Below, one piece after another: positions 57,871 to 64,000 of a stretch of DNA of 64,000 nt (the first letter of the stretch is position 1; the number at the start of each line of letters is the position of its first letter). This stretch comes from Cordia subcordata (taxonomy: Eukaryota > Streptophyta > Magnoliopsida > Boraginales > Cordiaceae), in assembly GCA_028554755.1 (NCBI GenBank), contig JAPTOF010000021.1:2064501-2128500 (forward strand). The letters are read 5' to 3'. The translations under genes and the position numbers were made by a program. Below the pieces are notes generated by a model. The model saw nothing but the letters and a program-made list of their open reading frames with translations. It was not told where the DNA came from and ran no database searches.

Positions 57871-57984
57871 CTTTAGCTAGTGGTCTCGAAAGGATTGTTT
57901 TAATTGGAATTATAAACATAATTCAACTATCATAAATATAATCTTTTTTCTTCACAATTTGAAGCACACTAAGCTAACATGATT

Positions 57985-58692
57985 TATGTACGTAGACTAC
58001 TGTAGCTCAAAGAAAATTCAGGCACCACTAGACCTGGCAAATCAGTACCCGATCTCATGCCTCCAAATCCACCTACCTGAACTCGAGGCTGTGATCGTCG
58101 CAAGCCTAAGAAGATCGCTCCTCTTAAACCCGCAAGGCTCTAAAATGCAGGATAAAAAACTAAAACTCACAAATATTTCTATCAGAGCACTAATATCATT
58201 ATGGCTAGTTATTTTACAAGTCCAAATTTTTACATATAATCAAAGCTATATAAAAAAAATTCAAGTCTAATTAAATTACATTAGTATCACCATTAAGGTC
58301 CTCTCCGGAACAACCCAAATCATCACCCCTACAAATTCATATAAATAATATAACGAGTGAAACAAATCTCAGTAAGTGGACACTCAGGATGAAACCTATG
58401 AGTGGTCCTAACCAAAGACACTAGATCAGAATCAATAACAGACACCAGGAAATAGCAAAATCCAGGCAGACAGAAGTTACTTTCAGATAAACTGATAAAC
58501 AAATCTAAGTCAGAACCAGAGTGTAACTCAGAGCTGTGATATTACTACTAAATTCACCATATACACCATAACAGATCGGTATTTACTCACTTCTTCCTCT
58601 CACGGTGAAACTCCCGTCGACGAGGGCATAGAAATTACACCTCCGTCCAGCGAACCATCTCCCACTGACGGGCACAGAACATAACATATATA

Positions 58693-58723
<31 letters not shown>

Positions 58724-61005
58724 CATATACATACATACATACATATATACATATACATATATATATATATACATATACATACATATATATATATATACAC
58801 ACGATATCGGTAGTCTCACCCGCCGATTGGGTGTCACAGCTCTAAGGGAACACAGTCATCCATAGAAAACACACTAAATAATTCTAGAATCATGGGATCC
58901 CAACATATATAAGTAACACATCATATATAGGCTCAGAATTCTGTTTACACATTGACAATCTAAAAAGAGACACTGAAAGATACTCAAAAGACCCAAATCA
59001 AGTGGAAAGGAAAGGGAACGGAATACTAAAGTACAGATCGATAGTCTAACTTACCTCAAACCATCTCAATAATCAAGTCCTCTTCCTCCTAATAATTATA
59101 ACAAGTTACAGTTAACACAACAATAATTATCACATACAGAGACAAGGATCACAATTAGCTGATAGCAAGTAAATAGAAAAGAATTCAAAGGGAGTAACGA
59201 ACCATAATAATCTGATTAAATCCACCTATCTCCTATCAGTCTATTTAATTATGCCAAACCAGTCCTGATAAAAGCATTAGTCTTATTTTAGCTTTCCTTT
59301 CTTTTACTCAAATGGTAGTCATTAATGTAACTCAGAAACAGAAAGCTAAATAAATACATACTTAACTTTAACATCGTATATGAGCATCCATCCACACGCA
59401 CAATTTAGTAGTAAGAACTCATCTATTATATATTTCTACTCATATGAAATCATAAGGCTCAACCCCTAATCAAGCAGATAGATATAAACATGAAATATCT
59501 AACTTTTATGTTTCTCGTAGTTAAACCAAACCTATCTCACTTCTCATGATTCCCATCAAAATCTCTACCTAATTTCTTTTACTTAGTATGCTTGAAATTG
59601 TGTTCCGATCTCATAATTTTGCCCTAAATTCACCATGATTATCTAATTTCAACAAGCTAGTTAACTCAAGAAACATACCAGTTCAAATCTAATATAAACA
59701 TGAGTAATCTCACAAATTGCACTGCTTAATTGAATAGCCAAAGTAAATGAGCTTCTCCACTCATTTTCATTTCTACATGCATACACATATACACTGTGGC
59801 ATATACCCAATTCACATGTAATTCTCAACTTGTACCTCAAAGTTCGACATAAGTATAACATATTTTGACCTCGGCTAAATTCTTTCACATATACTCGAGC
59901 ACACTTATGAAGCTAGATTCATGCTCATAGATACTTACATATAAGCACACAATAATCGTATATTTACTAATCCAACTAAATCCACAAGTAAATAATACAT
60001 GTAGTCATTTATATTCACGAGCATACAACACATCCTCTTTATATTTTACACATAACTAGAGCAATTTCTTTCCCAAATTTCAGCTCCATATACACACCTT
60101 TAAGCACAAGCATATATCTATTAAGGAAAATAGTTTACATATTCACAAACACATGTAATTTGTAAAACTAACCCACAAGTATATTTTCATACATAGACAC
60201 CTCCAATTTCAATAGCTAAATTAACACCCACTGGAGTTTCCAAATTTAACTCAATTTCTAGTTTCACACTCAATCCACATGTACACACATAAACAGCTGA
60301 ATACTATAGCACACTTTCATAAAGTCTAGCATATTATTAAACATTTATAGACTCATGTAACTCAAGGCTATCAACTATCTTAATTAGCAAATGGGTTTAA
60401 GATTTGTACATATCGCAATGTATATATGCACACACATGAACATATAGAGAAAGCATTAAGATGTTTATACACAAAATAAGAATATAACACTTACTTGGTT
60501 AACCAAAGCTAATCCTATAGACCCTTAAATTTTTGGTTTCATCGTCTTTTTCTTTCTGTCTTTTTTTTTCTTTTTCTTTCTTTCTTCTTGCTTCTTACCA
60601 TACGTGTGTGTTTTTGTTTGGGTTTTGGAGTTTCACGGGAAAAAAGGAAGAGAGAAAAGGGGAAATTGGGGGTTTGGTGAGATATTTTAGTTTATTTCTT
60701 TCCTTTTTGCATTTGGCCCCCTATAATGTAATATATTTAGCCAAATAGCCCAACACATGTCAATCACCACACCACATATATGCACACTTGGAAAGCTCAT
60801 GCAATTTCAGCCATGTGTTTAGCTTTCTTTCTTTCTTCTTTTGTTGTTTTCTTTTTTTTTTTTTTTTGGGGTGTTTAATCTTCTACCTCTTCAAGAAGTT
60901 TCGTCCTCGAAACTTCACTTACAAAGCCATAGTCCTTAATGGAGTCGGTATTTCCCTAGCATTTCGGATTTCAAATCTCAAGTAGTCTTTCCAACTATAC
61001 GCTTT
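57985..61005 (-). mobile_element. Probable Ty3/gypsy 3' end and long LTR relic
   Basis: On the minus strand the right end reads TTTCGAGGACGAAACTTC then a purine-rich AAGAGGTAGAAGAT and TTAAACACCCC. This is the layout seen at the pol-polypurine tract-LTR junction of plant gypsy chromoviruses (gaggacgaa-, purine tract, TGTAACACCC). The about 2.9 kb to its left has the low-coding character of their long LTRs. It contains the 58.7-58.8 kb tetranucleotide repeat. The left limit is uncertain and no second LTR is visible. Confidence 0.4.
58685..58801. repeat. (ACAT)n/(AT)n microsatellite
   Basis: Several runs of ATAC/ACAT units broken by short ATATAT stretches over about 115 bases. The Tyr/Ile/Met/Cys frames across it are artefacts. 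Confidence 0.93.
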
Positions 61006-64000
61006 ACCATTTAACCCAAATCTTGCACACAGAACCGTACTGCATTACAACACTTTATCTTCCCAGTCTACCATAGCTATCGCTTACTTTAAATGTGCCC
61101 TCATGGTACAAAATATAGTCAGAACCTTGAACATACCTTTAGAGCGGAGAAATCTGAATACCAATGCAATCACGAGCCAACAGAAAACCAATGCTCACTA
61201 GAAAGAGTTCTGAAGAGAATTCTGTAATAATAATAATAAATGGGATCCATAAGATAATAAATAACCAGCAGATGAAGCCCATAGAAAATACCAATAACAA
61301 TGGTAAAGGCCACGATCCAATAGAATCAGATAGATAATACTGAGAGTTATATTGCCATATAATAATGGTGATGCATCCCATCTCGAAGCAACTGTACATG
61401 GAGATAATATAATAAAGGAAAGCCATGATTAATAAGAATACCAGCTGAGTAATAACAACCAATCCCACAATGATTAACATCGTGCATGCACAGATGACTG
61501 TCACTGTAAAGCAATATTGAAGCCAATAGCTGATGTGCCCGAAGACTATGTAACTTATCCCCCATCTTGTCTTCTAGGTGCCATAATCGAAAAGAAGCAC
61601 ATAACGGATAAAGAACAAAGAATCAACTGAAAATCAACACGAACCAATAAAATGCCAGCAAGAGCTGTCAATCGCTTAATAATGGACCATACTTCCAATT
61701 TATTTAGTTTAACAATCTGTAAGAGTTCCTTAGATGATGTTCATGTTCCCTGAACTTCTAGAATATACCAAGCGATCATCCCTTTATAAATAACCAATCT
61801 AAGGCAACCGTACCCTTACTACTTCTACTTCTACCTTGGGAAAATGATATCATTACTGCTTAGATACTACACGAGTCATCAAGTACAAGAGGCCTACTTA
61901 TAAGAGACGTGAGAAAGCCACAAACTCAATCAAAGGAACAAAGAAAGCCAAGAACAAGATCATGAACCAACCAACTTGGTACAATAACTACAGTAACCCA
62001 CAAGATAGTCAAGGCAACTAATAGCTAATATTCTTCAGAGATCAATTCCATGATGTACAAGAACAAAATTCCCTCAATAGAATGATAAAATCCTGAGAAT
62101 TCCAATGTTACTAGATATAAAAGAATACCATAAATAGATTTGAATACCCAATTGTTGGCTTACTGCTGTGCTTGGTACACATCAACAGAACACCAGAAGT
62201 CCAATGAAATTCTCGGAATAAGGCCAACAAGATAAATAAACCAAGCCATCACGGTTAAACAATTCTTTTTTATCCAAATTCCATTTCAGTTCCCATGATG
62301 AAATGAAGACCCTCTATTTCTGTAGAACCATTAAGATAACAACTCTGCACCTTTCGCCCATGTCACACTATTCTCGATTACCATGATATAGTGGTAGATG
62401 TCTCATTGTATGTACCCGAACATATTTCCACATTTTCCCTTAAATGGCCCAAATTCTTATTTTAATGTGAATGCAAATGATACAACCATAGAAAGCATAT
62501 TGACCCAATGTCAAACAAGATATGACATCCAAACAAATTAAATTTTGAAGATTACCATAGATAAGTTTGAATACCCCTTTGTTTCTAAACAAACCGATTA
62601 GCTAACAACTCTTTTCTTTTCTCATGTGCTACACAGTTCTTACTTACAAAATTGTGATAATAGATATCTCAATGGAAATTCACATGCATCATTCTACACA
62701 TTATTCCAAATAGTTCAAGATTGCAATTAAATATGAATGCAAATGATGTAAACATAAGCAAATACATTGATTCAACAGCAGTTAAGACAAGAATTCACAC
62801 GAATAACCTTTGAAGCATACTAGTTAATTTCACATGCAAGGCACAGGTGCATCCCTCTCAAATATATAAGCATCAGTGGACCAAGGCATGCTATAAAGCA
62901 GAGATTAGTATAACAGGATATCTCGCTCGTTTTAGGTCCGATTCGCGCACCGTTTTTTTTCATGGCTTTGTATCGTTGTGGGGGATCTCCTAAACCATTT
63001 TTTGCACCCTAAAACATGTCCAAAATTTGTCCATGTCCTTTTTAGATTGCAAGCTCTGAATTTGGCTCATGTTGCGCTCGGTTTCGCCTCGGTCCCTCCT
63101 TCTTTCGACCAGCTACTTCTACATGCACTTTTCTTCATTCATTTATGTCCAAAACACCCTTGGCTTTGTTCCACACACCAAGCACCCTCAATAAAGCTCT
63201 AATTATCTCTCCAAATCACACCCAAAACAAGCAATAAACACGCATTAGTGTAGCATTTAAGTCTTAACTTCAACTATGAACATTCAAATTCTAATATGCA
63301 CAAGTATGACCTAAATGCTATACTAATACACCAAATAGAGCTCAAAACACCTCAAAACAAGTATATACATGCAATAGATAAACACACAAAACAAACACAC
63401 TCCTTGCTTGTCCCTAAGTAAGCCCAAACCTAAGTTTACCTCTATAGTCGATACAAAGGGTTGCCTAAGGAATTGACTCGTTATCATGGTTAGCCTAAGA
63501 AGCATGAAAGAGGAATTCTTATTGTAGAGAGATCCTCAAGTCTCTTTGGATCCTCTCTCTACTCATAAAGGGCCTCGAACCTCGTGGGAAGTTCCCAAGT
63601 AACCAAACCACCACCTAGGATTTTAACGCACGTACTCGAGATGTTGAGATTTCGTGCCCCTTCAACTAACATGGCCTCTCCAACATGCATAAAGCCTCAA
63701 AGACAAGAATAGATAATATATACTTATACAATGGCTTATAAAAAGCCTTATTCATGTATCTACAAAGAGGATAGCTTGTGCTAAGTTGACATTGTGTCAC
63801 TTATGCACTTATTCACAAAACTTTTTGGTGCCTTTAGCTTTTTCTCTTTTTCACATATTTTTTATACTTTTGCACCTTTTTTCCTTTTTCAATTTTTTTT
63901 TTTTGAATTTTTCATGCTTTGCATTGTATTCACACAAAAGGAAAGGAAAAAGAAAGGCTTTGGCACATCAAAACAAACTAATCAAGGAAGGGCACTCATA
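61006..64000. other. Repeat-like region without a supported gene
   Basis: No intact gene is recognised. The minus strand near 63400-63420 reads TTACTTAGGGACAAGCAAGG, reminiscent of a stretch near the 3' end of Tat/Athila-type gypsy elements, so the right end may enter another LTR element. A 121-codon hydrophobic minus-strand frame at 61139-61504 lacks an ATG start and recognisable motifs. T- and A-rich tracts occur at 63850-63905. Confidence 0.4.

Noticed and set aside
58583..58837. Tyr/Ile/Met/Cys-rich frames on the minus strand
   Set aside because: They come from the ACAT/AT microsatellite.
61139..61504. 121-codon hydrophobic frame that looks like a membrane protein
   Set aside because: It starts with GTG, has no motif or supporting context, and AT-rich DNA often yields hydrophobic frames. 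It also overlaps another frame on the same strand.

Overview
This is an AT-rich nuclear segment from a flowering plant, almost certainly a eudicot. It holds plant-specific genes (a Dof zinc-finger factor, a GPI-anchored pepsin-like protease, a SIAMESE-type cell-cycle inhibitor), spliceosomal introns, plant Ty1/copia and LINE retrotransposons, CACTA and other TIR elements, and a scrap of plastid DNA. The species cannot be named from the sequence. Most of the window is repeat-derived.

Layout. 1-4120: a TIR element relic split by a decayed LINE. 6355-7709 (+): a two-exon Dof gene of the DOF5.1/PEAR type. 7.7-16 kb: gene-free spacer with microsatellites. 16.0-20.8 kb (+): a dead copia element with recognisable PBS, gag, protease, RT and RNase H remnants. 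21-25.4 kb: a small MITE, two inverted copies of a hAT-like element, and two tRNA-derived SINE-like insertions. 25861-27348 (-): an intact intronless aspartic protease. 28.06-29.6 kb: a 788-bp CACTA element, with a GCT target duplication, inside another TIR element. 32.24-32.46 kb: a plastid atpE fragment (NUPT). 33.9-43.7 kb (-): a nearly full-length Sirevirus-type copia element with both LTRs, gag-pol relics, an env-like third frame and several polypurine tracts. 44.6-45.1 kb: a degenerate minisatellite. 45930-49748 (-): an intact seven-exon WDR44-like WD40 gene. 51.2-51.6 kb: a LINE 3' fragment. 52.7-57.0 kb: a tandem duplication of a SIAMESE-related (SMR) gene. One copy has an open frame carrying a MITE; the other is a pseudogene with a separate large insertion. 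57.3-61 kb: copia integrase and probable gypsy LTR relics. 61-64 kb: repeat-like sequence with no gene I can support.

The four genes with open frames (Dof factor, aspartic protease, WD40 protein, SMR-like inhibitor) are independent units and form no cluster or pathway. The most unusual item is the SMR-like gene at 53.0-53.5 kb. A roughly 116-bp MITE sits inside its frame without breaking it and adds about 40 codons, and a relative of the MITE lies 32 kb away in the same window. Other notable items are the nested insertions, the env-like frame (no visible frameshift, five stops) of the Sirevirus, the palindrome cluster in its LTRs, the atpE NUPT and the intronless protease. I see no clear sign of a wholly undescribed multi-gene system.
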